Assembly (NCBI GenBank): GCA_013373175.1
Contig: JABXII010000016.1
Span: 124,001 to 188,000 of the forward strand
Length of the DNA stretch: 64,000 bases
DNA from: Campylobacteraceae bacterium
GTDB taxonomy: Bacteria > Campylobacterota > Campylobacteria > Campylobacterales > Arcobacteraceae
Direction: 5' to 3'
Made by a program: the position numbers and the translations under genes. This document shows, in pieces, positions 28,483-36,630 of the stretch; within the stretch, counting starts at the first letter, position 1; each line of letters begins with the position of its first letter. The notes below the pieces were generated by a model, which worked only from the letters and a program-made list of their open reading frames with translations, did no database searches and was not told the origin of the DNA.

Positions 28483-29085
28483 TTAAAGGTATAAAAATAT
28501 TACTATAAGGGCTATTCCAAGAAGTGTTAAATATATGCCTCTTTGTTTAAATCCATATTTTCCTTTAACCATAAATATTGCAGAAATAGCAAGAAAGAAT
28601 AAGATTAAAGAATAAACTAATGCTAGATATGACCATTTATCTTTAGTTGATGATTTGTGAGCTTTTATAAAAGTATTGATAAAAGTTGGATATCCACTAA
28701 TTGAATAAATCACTTCACCAGAAGTTTTGTAGTAGGTAATAAATTTCATATCTTTTTTTCTTGATATTTGATATTTTGTAAATTCATTGTTATTTTCAAG
28801 TAATTTAAAACTATTTAAAATAGATTTTTTATTGATATGAGCAGGTAAACTCTTTTTTTCCTCACTTTTACTAAAAGCACTGATTAATTTATTTTGTAAT
28901 TCTTCTTCTTTGATATTTTTTTCAATTGTTGTATTTAAGATATACTCTTTTTCAAAAAGATGTAAATCTCTAACGGAAAGGATAATTCCTGATATTGAAT
29001 AAACAATAGTTATTCCAATAACTAAGTAACCTAAGTCTCTATGCCAGTTTCTAAAAGTAGTTGAAAGTTTTTTCTTTTTTTTCAT
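28483..29085 (-). CDS. PepSY-associated membrane protein
   Basis: 200 residues. The N-terminal motif RNWHRDLGYLVIGITIVYSISGI is the PepSY-associated transmembrane helix; a periplasmic portion (about 40-140) and two C-terminal helices follow. Such proteins often accompany iron or siderophore uptake, but nothing adjacent supports that here. It is transcribed alone. Confidence 0.75.
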   Translation of the reverse strand: MKKKKKLSTTFRNWHRDLGYLVIGITIVYSISGIILSVRDLHLFEKEYILNTTIEKNIKEEELQNKLISAFSKSEEKKSLPAHINKKSILNSFKLLENNNEFTKYQISRKKDMKFITYYKTSGEVIYSISGYPTFINTFIKAHKSSTKDKWSYLALVYSLILFFLAISAIFMVKGKYGFKQRGIYLTLLGIALIVIFLYL

Positions 29086-29155
29086 TATAACTCCAAAAAA
29101 TATTTTTTGGAATTATATTATGATAAGTTAAACCTAAATTTAACAATAAGAGTTT

Positions 29156-29722
29156 TTAAGAGTTTTTTAGTGCTTGTAATAAAAGTAATTCTTCTTGATT
29201 ATTAATGTGTCTATTATCTTCTTTTTTTAATTTCGTTATTTCTGTTATCTCAGCTGATAATTCTTCGATTTTAAGAATTGCTTCTTTAAGAGGACTTATT
29301 ACATCTTCATTATCACCTAGATTATGTTTATTTTCTTCTATATCTTCTGCCTCTTTGATATTAACACCATTTACAGATTTTTTGAATTCATCAATCATTT
29401 TTTCTAATTTATCAAGTAATCTTTCTATAGTTTTTATATCACCTGTACCATTTTTTTGTTCTTCTTTTATCTTTGCAAGAATCTCTTCTTTTAATTTTTC
29501 AATGGCTTCTAATTCTTCTTTTGTAAAACCTGTTTTTAATAATGAGATTATATCTTCAACAAGTTCTCTTAAAGATTTTTCCTCTTTTAGTGGCTCAGGG
29601 TCTTCTTTTGATTGTGTATTTGAAAGTTCTTCTTGAAAAATACTATTTTCTGGTGTAGTTTCTTTTTTAGAATCATTATTTGTAAAATAATAGTTACTTT
29701 GAGATGCTGGTTCAACAATCAT
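29156..29722 (-). CDS. Acidic coiled-coil protein of unknown function
   Basis: 188 residues, very rich in glutamate and lysine, with a disordered N-terminus (1-50) and probable helices at 52-115 (SLRELVEDIISLLK, LEAIEKLKEEILAKIKEE) and 140-185. There is no signal peptide, membrane segment or motif I recognise. It reads away from rsmD. Real coding is supported by a single clean frame and its isolated position. Confidence 0.6.
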   Translation of the reverse strand: MIVEPASQSNYYFTNNDSKKETTPENSIFQEELSNTQSKEDPEPLKEEKSLRELVEDIISLLKTGFTKEELEAIEKLKEEILAKIKEEQKNGTGDIKTIERLLDKLEKMIDEFKKSVNGVNIKEAEDIEENKHNLGDNEDVISPLKEAILKIEELSAEITEITKLKKEDNRHINNQEELLLLQALKNS

Positions 29723-29805
29723 AGTAATTCCTTTAAATAATTTACAACATTATAATACAAACAGTATTAAAAATACAATAAAACAAATGCTTACTTAATT
29801 TTTAC

Positions 29806-29811
29806 TATAAT
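29806..29811 (+). promoter_or_regulatory. rsmD promoter -10 element
   Basis: TATAAT about 30 bases before the rsmD start codon. Another TATAAT at 29751-29756 could give a second, upstream start. Confidence 0.5.
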
Positions 29812-29840
29812 ACAAAAAAATTCAAAAAATTAAGAGTATT

Positions 29841-30437
29841 ATGAAAAACAATAAACCAACTACAAAAATAATTGCAGGGAAATATAAAGGAAAAGTTTTA
29901 GAGCTGCCTTCACTTGATGTAACGAGAAGCTCGAAAGCTAGGTTAAAAGAGTCACTTTTTAATGTTTTACAGTTTGATATTATCGATAAAATATTTGTTG
30001 AGAGTTTTGCAGGAAGTGGAAGTATTGGACTTGAAGCTATTAGTAGAGATGCAAAGAGAGCTTACTTTGTTGAGTTAGATAAAAATTCATATAGATGTTT
30101 AACAAACAATTGTAAAGCAGTAGAACCTCAAAAATGTCAAACTTTTTTTGGAGATACCTTTTCTCAAACTCCGGCTATTTTAGATAGCTTAAAAAATAGT
30201 GAAGATGAGATTGTTTTATATGTTGATCCTCCTTTTGATTATAGAGATGGAATGGAAGAAATATATGAAAAATCTTTTGAAATGATTAAAAATATAGAAA
30301 ATGAAAATATTTATTTGATAATAATTGAGCATGTTTCAACTCTTGAAATACCTAATACTTTAGGGAAGTTTACTCTTCAAAGAACTAAAAAGTTCGGGAA
30401 AAGTTCATTATCTTATTTTGAAAGTACAGAAGCGTAG
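29841..30437 (+). CDS. rsmD: 16S rRNA (guanine966-N2)-methyltransferase
   Basis: 198 residues. N-terminal IIAGKYKGKVLELP, the SAM-binding segment ESFAGSGSIGLEAISR and the catalytic DPPF motif in YVDPPFDYRDG identify RsmD, which methylates G966 during 30S maturation. Three bases separate it from the downstream permease gene. Confidence 0.93.
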   Translation: MKNNKPTTKIIAGKYKGKVLELPSLDVTRSSKARLKESLFNVLQFDIIDKIFVESFAGSGSIGLEAISRDAKRAYFVELDKNSYRCLTNNCKAVEPQKCQTFFGDTFSQTPAILDSLKNSEDEIVLYVDPPFDYRDGMEEIYEKSFEMIKNIENENIYLIIIEHVSTLEIPNTLGKFTLQRTKKFGKSSLSYFESTEA

Positions 30438-30440
30438 ATT

Positions 30441-31241
30441 ATGGTAAAAGTGGCATTTGGATTACTAGTATCTTTAGTTTTAGCAGTATTCTTTCTGCCA
30501 TTTTTTTACTCTATATCTGCATATGAATTAAATCCTTCCAAAATACTTCTTGCTCCTTCTTTTGAACATCTTATGGGGACAGATAGACTAGGAAGAGATA
30601 TTTTTGCAAGGGTTTTACAAGGTGGACAAACTTCTCTTATAATTGGTTTTTTAAGTGCAAGTATTGCTTCACTAATAGGACTTTTTATTGGAATTAATGC
30701 AGCTTTTTTTAAAGGTAAAGTTGATAAAGCAATAATAGTTTTAATAGACCTTTTTTTAACTTTTCCAACTTTCTTTTTACTTCTTGCTTTAGTTGCTTAT
30801 ATCCAAGCTTCTATTTTAGTATTAGTAATAGTTATTTCAATAACTGGCTGGATGGGAATGGCAAGACTTATTAGAAGTGAAAGTTTTGCGATAGGGAATC
30901 AGCCTTTTATCAAGATTTTAAAACTTGCAAATGTTCCTAAAAGAAAAATCATATTTAAATATTTTGCTCCACTTTTAGCACCTATTTTTCTTATTTCTTT
31001 TACTTTTGGAGTAGGTGGTGCAATTTTAGCTGAATCAGGACTTTCTTTTTTAGGTCTTGGTGTTAATCCTCCTCAAATGTCTTGGGGTAGTTTACTAAGC
31101 GATGGAAAAGCTGTTATGGATATAGCTTGGTGGGTTAGTTTCTTCCCTGGACTTATGATATTTTTAATTACTTTTTGTTTAATACAAATTTCCGATTACC
31201 TACAACAAAAATTTAATACAAAAGAAATACAAAGTACTTAA
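30441..31241 (+). CDS. Dipeptide/oligopeptide ABC transporter permease (DppC-like)
   Basis: 266 residues with about six membrane helices. The N-terminal GTDRLGRDIFARVLQGGQTSL and the EAA-like loop, ending in LSFLGLGVNPPQMSWGSLL, are characteristic of the DppC/OppC permease. Partner permease, ATPases and binding protein are not nearby, so it must work with genes elsewhere. It is probably co-transcribed with rsmD. Confidence 0.88.
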   Translation: MVKVAFGLLVSLVLAVFFLPFFYSISAYELNPSKILLAPSFEHLMGTDRLGRDIFARVLQGGQTSLIIGFLSASIASLIGLFIGINAAFFKGKVDKAIIVLIDLFLTFPTFFLLLALVAYIQASILVLVIVISITGWMGMARLIRSESFAIGNQPFIKILKLANVPKRKIIFKYFAPLLAPIFLISFTFGVGGAILAESGLSFLGLGVNPPQMSWGSLLSDGKAVMDIAWWVSFFPGLMIFLITFCLIQISDYLQQKFNTKEIQST

Positions 31242-31280
31242 ATAAATTTTGAAATTAATGTAATTAAATCTGCAACTTTT

Positions 31281-31310
31281 TTGCAACTTTCAAATAACTA
31301 ATGCTATAAT
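31281..31310 (+). promoter_or_regulatory. Promoter of the NhaC antiporter gene
   Basis: TTGCAA (31281-31286), 18-base spacer and TATAAT (31305-31310), about 28 bases before the start codon. TGCAACTTT occurs twice, at 31271 and 31282, an 11-base period covering the -35 region. Confidence 0.6.
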
Positions 31311-31337
31311 TCCCGACTTTTTTACTAAAGGATTACT

Positions 31338-33041
31338 TTGAGTAGTACTATAAAATCATTATTAATATTAGCTATTTTGCCGATAGCTCTTTTTGCTGAA
31401 GGAAAAGATAATGCCATAACTTATGGTGCTTTAACACTGCTTCCACCACTGGTTGCTATTGTTTTAGCCTTTGTTACAAGAAATGTTATCTTCTCACTTT
31501 TTATGGGTATATTTACTGGAACATTTATGGTAAATATTAGTGGTGCAAATATTTTTGCAAGTTTCTTTAATGCCTTTGTTGATATGTCTGGGAAAATGGT
31601 TGGTTCTATGGCTGATTCTTGGAATGCAGGTATTATCATGCAAGTACTTACTATTGGTGGTATGATTGCAGTTATTACTAAAATGGGAGGCCCAAGAGCA
31701 ATTGCTGAAAAACTGGCACAAAAAGCTAAAACTCCTGCAACAGCTCAGTTTTACACGTGGTTACTTGGATTCTTTATCTTCTTTGATGATTATGCAAACT
31801 CTTTAGTTGTAGGTCCAATTATGAGACCAGTAACTGATAAATTAAAAATTGCTAGAGAAAAATTAGCCTTTATTATTGATTCTACTGCTGCTCCTATTGC
31901 AGGATTAGCATTAATTTCAACTTGGGTTGGTTATGAACTTTCATTAATCAAAGATGCTTATGAGTCAATTGGTCAACCAGAGATAAATGCCTTTGCAGTT
32001 TTTGTTGAGACTCTTCCTTATAGATTCTATAACATCTTAATGTTAGCCTTTGTTTTTATATCTGCACTTTCATTAAGAGAGTTTGGTCCTATGCATACAG
32101 CAGCAAAAAGAGCTCATGAAAGAGGGGAAGTAACAAACCCTAAAACAGATTCAACACTTATGAATCAAGAAAACTCTTTTATGATGCCAAAAGAGGGAGT
32201 TACATACTCTATTTTTAATGCAATTATTCCAATTGCAGTTTTAATCATAGTTGCAATTGTTGGTTTTTATATTAATGGTGTTAAAGGTTTAGAGGGAGAA
32301 ACTTTAAAAGCTGTTCAAGCTGCCCCTTATACTTTTGCTTCAATTAGAGAAGCCTTTGGTGCTGCAGATGCCTCTATTGTTATTTTTGAAGCTGCATTAC
32401 TAGCTTCATTAGTTGCTATTGGAATGGGATTACAACAAAAAATATTTTCAATACATGAAGCAATTGAAACTTGGGTTTATGGAGTAAAAGCACTTGTAAT
32501 TACAGCTGTAATTTTAATTCTTGCGTGGTCTTTATCCGCAGTTATGAAAGAGCTTGGAACTGCACAGTATCTTGTAACAATGTTATCTGATTCTACTCCT
32601 CAGTTTATCTTGCCAACTATTATTTTTATACTTGGTTCTATTATTTCATTTTCAACTGGAACTTCTTATGGAACAATGGGAATTTTAATGCCTTTAACTA
32701 TTCCATTAGCAAGTGCAATTGGTATTCATACAGGATTAGAAGGAACGGAATTACATAGTTATATTGTATTAAATGTAGGAGCTGTACTAACAGGTGCTAT
32801 TTTTGGGGATCACTGTTCTCCAATCTCTGATACATCTATTTTATCTTCAATGGCATCTTCTTGTAATCATATGGACCATATCTCTACACAGTTACCATAT
32901 GCGTTATTTGTTGGTTTTGTAGCAATAGTTTGTGGATATTTACCAGCTGCATTTGGTGTGCCAGTATATTTATTATTACCTCTTGGATTAGCATTAATTT
33001 ATTTAGTAATAAGATTCTACGGAAAACCTTACATGGATTAA
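31338..33041 (+). CDS. NhaC-family Na+/H+ antiporter
   Basis: 567 residues, opening with a signal-like segment and followed by about twelve helices. FFDDYANSLVVGPIMRP and SFSTGTSYGTMGILMPL are typical of NhaC-type antiporters, as is GAIFGDHCSPISDTSILSS. Exchange of Na+ for protons is inferred and other substrates are possible. The start is TTG with AAAGGA five bases upstream. Confidence 0.88.
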   Translation: MSSTIKSLLILAILPIALFAEGKDNAITYGALTLLPPLVAIVLAFVTRNVIFSLFMGIFTGTFMVNISGANIFASFFNAFVDMSGKMVGSMADSWNAGIIMQVLTIGGMIAVITKMGGPRAIAEKLAQKAKTPATAQFYTWLLGFFIFFDDYANSLVVGPIMRPVTDKLKIAREKLAFIIDSTAAPIAGLALISTWVGYELSLIKDAYESIGQPEINAFAVFVETLPYRFYNILMLAFVFISALSLREFGPMHTAAKRAHERGEVTNPKTDSTLMNQENSFMMPKEGVTYSIFNAIIPIAVLIIVAIVGFYINGVKGLEGETLKAVQAAPYTFASIREAFGAADASIVIFEAALLASLVAIGMGLQQKIFSIHEAIETWVYGVKALVITAVILILAWSLSAVMKELGTAQYLVTMLSDSTPQFILPTIIFILGSIISFSTGTSYGTMGILMPLTIPLASAIGIHTGLEGTELHSYIVLNVGAVLTGAIFGDHCSPISDTSILSSMASSCNHMDHISTQLPYALFVGFVAIVCGYLPAAFGVPVYLLLPLGLALIYLVIRFYGKPYMD

Positions 33042-33070
33042 AAAGAGGATTTTCTTCTTTAACTTTACAA

Positions 33071-33101
33071 GGGGTGAAGGTTTTTCTTCACCCCTTTTTT
33101 T
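33071..33101 (+). terminator. Rho-independent terminator after the NhaC gene
   Basis: Perfect 9-bp GC-rich stem GGGGTGAAG (33071-33079) with CTTCACCCC (33086-33094), loop GTTTTT, followed by seven Ts. This is the clearest terminator in the window. Confidence 0.93.
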
Positions 33102-33174
33102 ATGCTTTTTAAACCCTTATTTGTTACATACTTTCTCATATTGATTAATTAAAAACAAATTTATAAATATTTTA

Positions 33175-33225
33175 TGGACTAATCAGTCCAGTATGCTACT
33201 ATTATTTTATGGACTAACTAGTCCA
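33175..33225. promoter_or_regulatory. Tandem palindromic operators before the AEC transporter gene
   Basis: Two copies of TGGACT-N4-AGTCCA at 33175-33190 (N4 AATC) and 33210-33225 (N4 AACT), starts 35 bases apart. A possible -10, TATGCT (33192-33197), lies between them. The form is typical for TetR-family dimers, and a TetR gene lies immediately after the transporter. Confidence 0.82.
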
Positions 33226-33245
33226 AGAAATAAAAAAGGAAGAAA

Positions 33246-34196
33246 ATGTTTTCAACAGTATTACCAATATTTTTACTTATTCTTACAGGATATATCTTTG
33301 CAAAAAAGGAAAAAGTTTCACAAGATGCAGAGCAATTAATTAATAGTTATGTTCTTAATATCGCACTTCCAGCTTTACTTTTTTTAGCAATTGCAAAAGC
33401 AGATGTAAGTGAGCTTACAAAATGGGGTTTTTTATTTAGTACCTTAGCTGGAATTATTGTGGCATATATTTGTGGTTTAGTATTTGCTTCTTTATTAAAA
33501 ATTAAAGCTCCTAATTCTTCAATTCTTGCAATGGCTTCTTCTTATGGAACTACGGGTTATATGGGTATTCCATTAGTTATTATTGCTTTTGGTTCAATCT
33601 CAGCAGTTCCAGCTGCCCTTGCAACAATATTACATAATATACCTGCCATAATGGCAGTAATAATTACATATGGAATTATGGCTCAAAGTTTAGAAAATAA
33701 AATGTCAAAGTTTAAGATTATAAAAAGTGCTTTTTTAACTACACTTAAAAATCCACTAACTTTAGCTGTTTTAGCTGGAATGTTTTTTTCTGTTTTAAAA
33801 ATAGAGTTACCTGAAGTTTTAATAAACTTTTCAAACTTTTTAGGAATGGCTGCTGGTCCTACTGCTCTTTTTGCTTTAGGCTTAGGACTTGCAAAATTAA
33901 AAATAACAGAACACTTAGAAGTAACTAAGTTATTAAAAATATTCCCTTTTGTTTTTATAAAGATTTTGATTCAACCTTTAGTTACATTTTTCTTGGCTTT
34001 TTATATATTTGAAATGTCTTTAGATGATGTATATTTTAAAACAGCAATAATTATGTCAGCACTACCTATAGGAGCAGGTGTTTATGTTTTTGCAAGTAAA
34101 TATAATTATTACAAAGATGAAAGCTCTATTGCAATTATTTTATCTCTTATAATAACCCTTGGAAGCTTATCTTATTTGTTAAATTTATTTAACTAA
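33246..34196 (+). CDS. AEC family transporter (auxin efflux carrier fold)
   Basis: 316 residues, ten predicted helices. The start FSTVLPIFLLILTGYIFAK, the central SSYGTTGYMGIPLVI and the C-terminal SALPIGAGVYVFASKY are family hallmarks. Members carry organic acids or related anions; substrate unknown. It is likely repressed by the TetR protein encoded 38 bases downstream through the two upstream operators. Confidence 0.88.
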   Translation: MFSTVLPIFLLILTGYIFAKKEKVSQDAEQLINSYVLNIALPALLFLAIAKADVSELTKWGFLFSTLAGIIVAYICGLVFASLLKIKAPNSSILAMASSYGTTGYMGIPLVIIAFGSISAVPAALATILHNIPAIMAVIITYGIMAQSLENKMSKFKIIKSAFLTTLKNPLTLAVLAGMFFSVLKIELPEVLINFSNFLGMAAGPTALFALGLGLAKLKITEHLEVTKLLKIFPFVFIKILIQPLVTFFLAFYIFEMSLDDVYFKTAIIMSALPIGAGVYVFASKYNYYKDESSIAIILSLIITLGSLSYLLNLFN

Positions 34197-34234
34197 AAAA
34201 ATGATAATATATTTACTTTAATTAAGGGATATTG

Positions 34235-34807
34235 ATGAATATTACAAAAGAGAAGTTATTAAATATTGCATTTGATGAAATATATTATAATGGTTATCAT
34301 GCAACATCAATAGATAAAATTCTAAAAAAAGCAAATGCAAGTAAAAGTTCAATGTACTATTTTTTTAAATCAAAAAAAGAGTTAGCAAAAGCTATTATTG
34401 AAGAGAAAATTTCTTATTATATTGAAGAAAAATATGCACCACTTTTAAATATAAATGAAAACTATATTGAATCAATTTTAGAAGTGATAAAAAATAGAAA
34501 AGATTTTGATTTTAATTGTGGTTGTAAGTTAAACAACTTTGTGCAAGAACTTTCATATAAAGATGAAGATTTTAAAAATGCTTTAGAGAAAGTCTACTTT
34601 AGATTTGAAAATATTTTTGAACAAGTTTTAGATAAAGCTATTGAAAATAAAGAAATTATACAAACAGATACAAAAAGTTTGTCAATGTTTATTGTATCTT
34701 CAATTGAAGGTGCGCTTTTAAGTGCAAAAAAGTCCCAAGATGAAAAGTTTTATAATATTTCTATTTCACACCTAGAAAACTATTTAAATAGTTTTAAACT
34801 TAAATAA
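34235..34807 (+). CDS. TetR/AcrR-family transcriptional repressor
   Basis: 190 residues. The N-terminal helix-turn-helix (about 5-47) reads IAFDEIYYNGYHATSIDKIL and ANASKSSMYYFFKSKKEL; the rest is a helical ligand-binding domain with C88-region cysteines CGCKL. The ATG at 34235, five bases after AAGGGA, is preferred over the TTG just before it. It probably controls the AEC transporter and itself. Confidence 0.9.
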   Translation: MNITKEKLLNIAFDEIYYNGYHATSIDKILKKANASKSSMYYFFKSKKELAKAIIEEKISYYIEEKYAPLLNINENYIESILEVIKNRKDFDFNCGCKLNNFVQELSYKDEDFKNALEKVYFRFENIFEQVLDKAIENKEIIQTDTKSLSMFIVSSIEGALLSAKKSQDEKFYNISISHLENYLNSFKLK

Positions 34808-34828
34808 AGAGCTAAAAAAGCTCTTTAT
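34804..34828. terminator. Bidirectional terminator between TetR and SDR genes
   Basis: Perfect 10-bp stem ATAAAGAGCT (34804-34813) with AGCTCTTTAT (34819-34828), loop AAAAA, overlapping the stops of the convergent genes. Confidence 0.75.
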
Positions 34829-35646
34829 ATTCTATTTAGAAGCTTATCAAGTAAGCCTGTACTTAAAACTCTTTTTGCAAAACCTAAAATATGAGTTGCT
34901 TTAGTAACATAATATCTTGGTTTTGGCTTTTGTGTTTCCATAATCTTTAATACAACATTTGCAACTGAAGTTGCTGGAAGATTAAAAGGTGTTGTATCTT
35001 TATCATTTTCAAGTCTTTTCTTTAACTCTTGTTTATATGTTGGTGTAAAGAAGCTATTTTCAATATCTACATTTTGATTAAACTTTTTAAGAGCATTTTC
35101 TCTAAACTTAGAAGTTACAGGACCTGTGTTTATTGTAGAGATATAAATATCACTATTTGCTACTTCTAATCTCATCGTATCAGCAAGTCCTTCAATGGCA
35201 TATTTAGAAGCATTGTATGCACCTCTAAACTTAAGTGAAATGATTCCTAAAACAGAAGAGTGCTGAATAACTTTTCCAAAGCCTTGTTTTCTAAAGATTT
35301 TCATAGCCTGAATAGTAGCTTCATGTAGTCCAAAAAGGTTTGTTTCAAACTGCTCTTTTAAAGTTTCAGTAGTGATATCTTCAACAGCTCCTGGTTGTCC
35401 ATATCCAGCATTATTAAAAATAGCATCTAGTTTTTCATCTTTTTTTAGAATATATTCTAAAGCTTTTGTTATATCTTCTTTGATAGTCACATCTACTTTA
35501 AGTGCATCAAAGCCTAACTCTTTTAGTTTTTGTACATCTTCTTCTTTTCTAGCACTTGCATAAACTTTGTAGCCGTTTTCTTTTAAAGTAAGTGCTGCTT
35601 GAAATCCTATTCCAGTGGAACATCCTGTTATAAAAATATTTTGCAT
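34825..35646 (-). CDS. Short-chain dehydrogenase/reductase
   Basis: 273 residues. Nucleotide loop TGCSTGIG (8-15), NNAG in the middle, catalytic S in HSSVLG and Y-x3-K in YNASKYAIEG. C-terminal extension of about 70 residues contains a hydrophobic segment. It is a classical SDR with unknown substrate, transcribed alone and divergent from the TIGR02757 gene. Confidence 0.87.
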   Translation of the reverse strand: MQNIFITGCSTGIGFQAALTLKENGYKVYASARKEEDVQKLKELGFDALKVDVTIKEDITKALEYILKKDEKLDAIFNNAGYGQPGAVEDITTETLKEQFETNLFGLHEATIQAMKIFRKQGFGKVIQHSSVLGIISLKFRGAYNASKYAIEGLADTMRLEVANSDIYISTINTGPVTSKFRENALKKFNQNVDIENSFFTPTYKQELKKRLENDKDTTPFNLPATSVANVVLKIMETQKPKPRYYVTKATHILGFAKRVLSTGLLDKLLNRI

Positions 35647-35715
35647 TTATTGTCCAATTTATTTTCTATTTTTTTTAAGATGGTATTATAACAAAAGAAA
35701 AAAACTGGAAGATTA

Positions 35716-36483
35716 ATGCAAAGTATAAAAGAGCTTTTAGATAAAGAAGTATGTAGTAGAAACAATAATTGTGAGCTTTCATATGAAAGACCAGACCCAC
35801 TTTTAGTTGCAAGTAGATATCAAGACGAATATATAATACTTTTATGTGCTTTATTTGGTTATGGAAAAGCTTCTTTGATAGTGAAGTTTTTAGATAGTTT
35901 AAACTTTGATTTGCTAAATGAAAAAGAAGAAGTTATAGAAAAAGAGTTAGATAAGTTTTACTATAGATTTCAAACTAATGAAGATGTGAAAACTATTTTT
36001 AAAACTTTTAGACGGATGAAACAAGAAGATAGTTTAAAAAACATTTTCCTTGAAACATACAAAAAAGACAATGATATTTTAGAATCTCTTGATACTCTTA
36101 TTTCAAGAATACATAAAGTAGCAAATTATACTTCACAAGGTATGACTTTCTTAGTATCAAGTCCACTAAAAAGAAAAAGTGAAGGTATCATTAAACATAT
36201 AGGAAATGCTCCATATAAAAGATGGATGATGTATTTAAGATGGATGGTTAGAAATGATAATTTAGATTTAGGATTATGGAAAGAAGTTGATAAAAAAGAT
36301 TTAATACTTCCCCTTGATACACACACTTTTAAAGTATCTCAAAAGCTTGGATTGCTTGATAGGAAGACTTATGATTTAAAATCAGCTATTTTAATCACTG
36401 AAAAGTTAAGAGAGTTTGATATTCTTGACCCTGTAAAGTATGACTTTGCTTTATATAGAATAGGACAAGAAAAAATGATATAA
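35716..36483 (+). CDS. TIGR02757 (DUF2400) family protein, with its last codons supplied by an integrated element
   Basis: 255 residues; segments DPLLVASRYQDEYIILLCALFGYG, MTFLVSSPLKRKSEG and LPLDTHTFKVSQKLGL mark the family, which has a helix-hairpin-helix DNA-glycosylase-like look but no proven function. The element begins inside its 3' end: after the shared core encoding YRIGQEK, the present ending is MI-stop. The displaced original ending, IIY-stop, remains beyond the far end of the element (46607-46618). The protein is therefore practically unchanged. Confidence 0.85.
   Translation: MQSIKELLDKEVCSRNNNCELSYERPDPLLVASRYQDEYIILLCALFGYGKASLIVKFLDSLNFDLLNEKEEVIEKELDKFYYRFQTNEDVKTIFKTFRRMKQEDSLKNIFLETYKKDNDILESLDTLISRIHKVANYTSQGMTFLVSSPLKRKSEGIIKHIGNAPYKRWMMYLRWMVRNDNLDLGLWKEVDKKDLILPLDTHTFKVSQKLGLLDRKTYDLKSAILITEKLREFDILDPVKYDFALYRIGQEKMI
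36452..36473 (+). repeat. attL core repeat
   Basis: TATATAGAATAGG, then A, then CAAGAAAA. It encodes YRIGQEK in the TIGR02757 gene. The copy at 46585-46606 differs only by G at position 14. Confidence 0.88.
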
Positions 36484-36578
36484 GTAATCATATATTGTTA
36501 TATAGGTACTTATGTATGGTATTTATAAGTATATCGAAAGCTATAAATAGTTATATTTATATACAAATAATGATAAAA

Positions 36579-36614
36579 AAGTGTACTTTAAAGTGTATCT
36601 AAAAGTGTACTTAT
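36579..36614 (+). repeat. Three 12-bp direct repeats, probable integrase arm sites
   Basis: Units start at 36579, 36591 and 36603, exactly 12 bases apart, with core AAGTGTACTT (middle copy AAGTGTATCT). They lie just before the integrase gene. The same core recurs at 37820-37829 and near the right end at 46516 and 46527. Presence at both ends favours integrase arm binding over replication iterons. Confidence 0.68.
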
Positions 36615-36630
36615 TTAAAAAAGGATAATG

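Noticed and set aside
29205-29636. 143-residue serine-rich plus-strand frame
   Set aside because: Antisense to the acidic coiled-coil gene; its serine/phenylalanine richness is the mirror of Glu/Lys codons.
31494-31721. Minus-strand frame rich in His, Asn and Thr
   Set aside because: Antisense shadow of the NhaC gene with no SD and unnatural composition.
36579-36614. 12-bp repeats as plasmid replication iterons
   Set aside because: The same core lies near the opposite end of the element, next to attR and far from the Rep-like gene, which fits integrase arm sites better.
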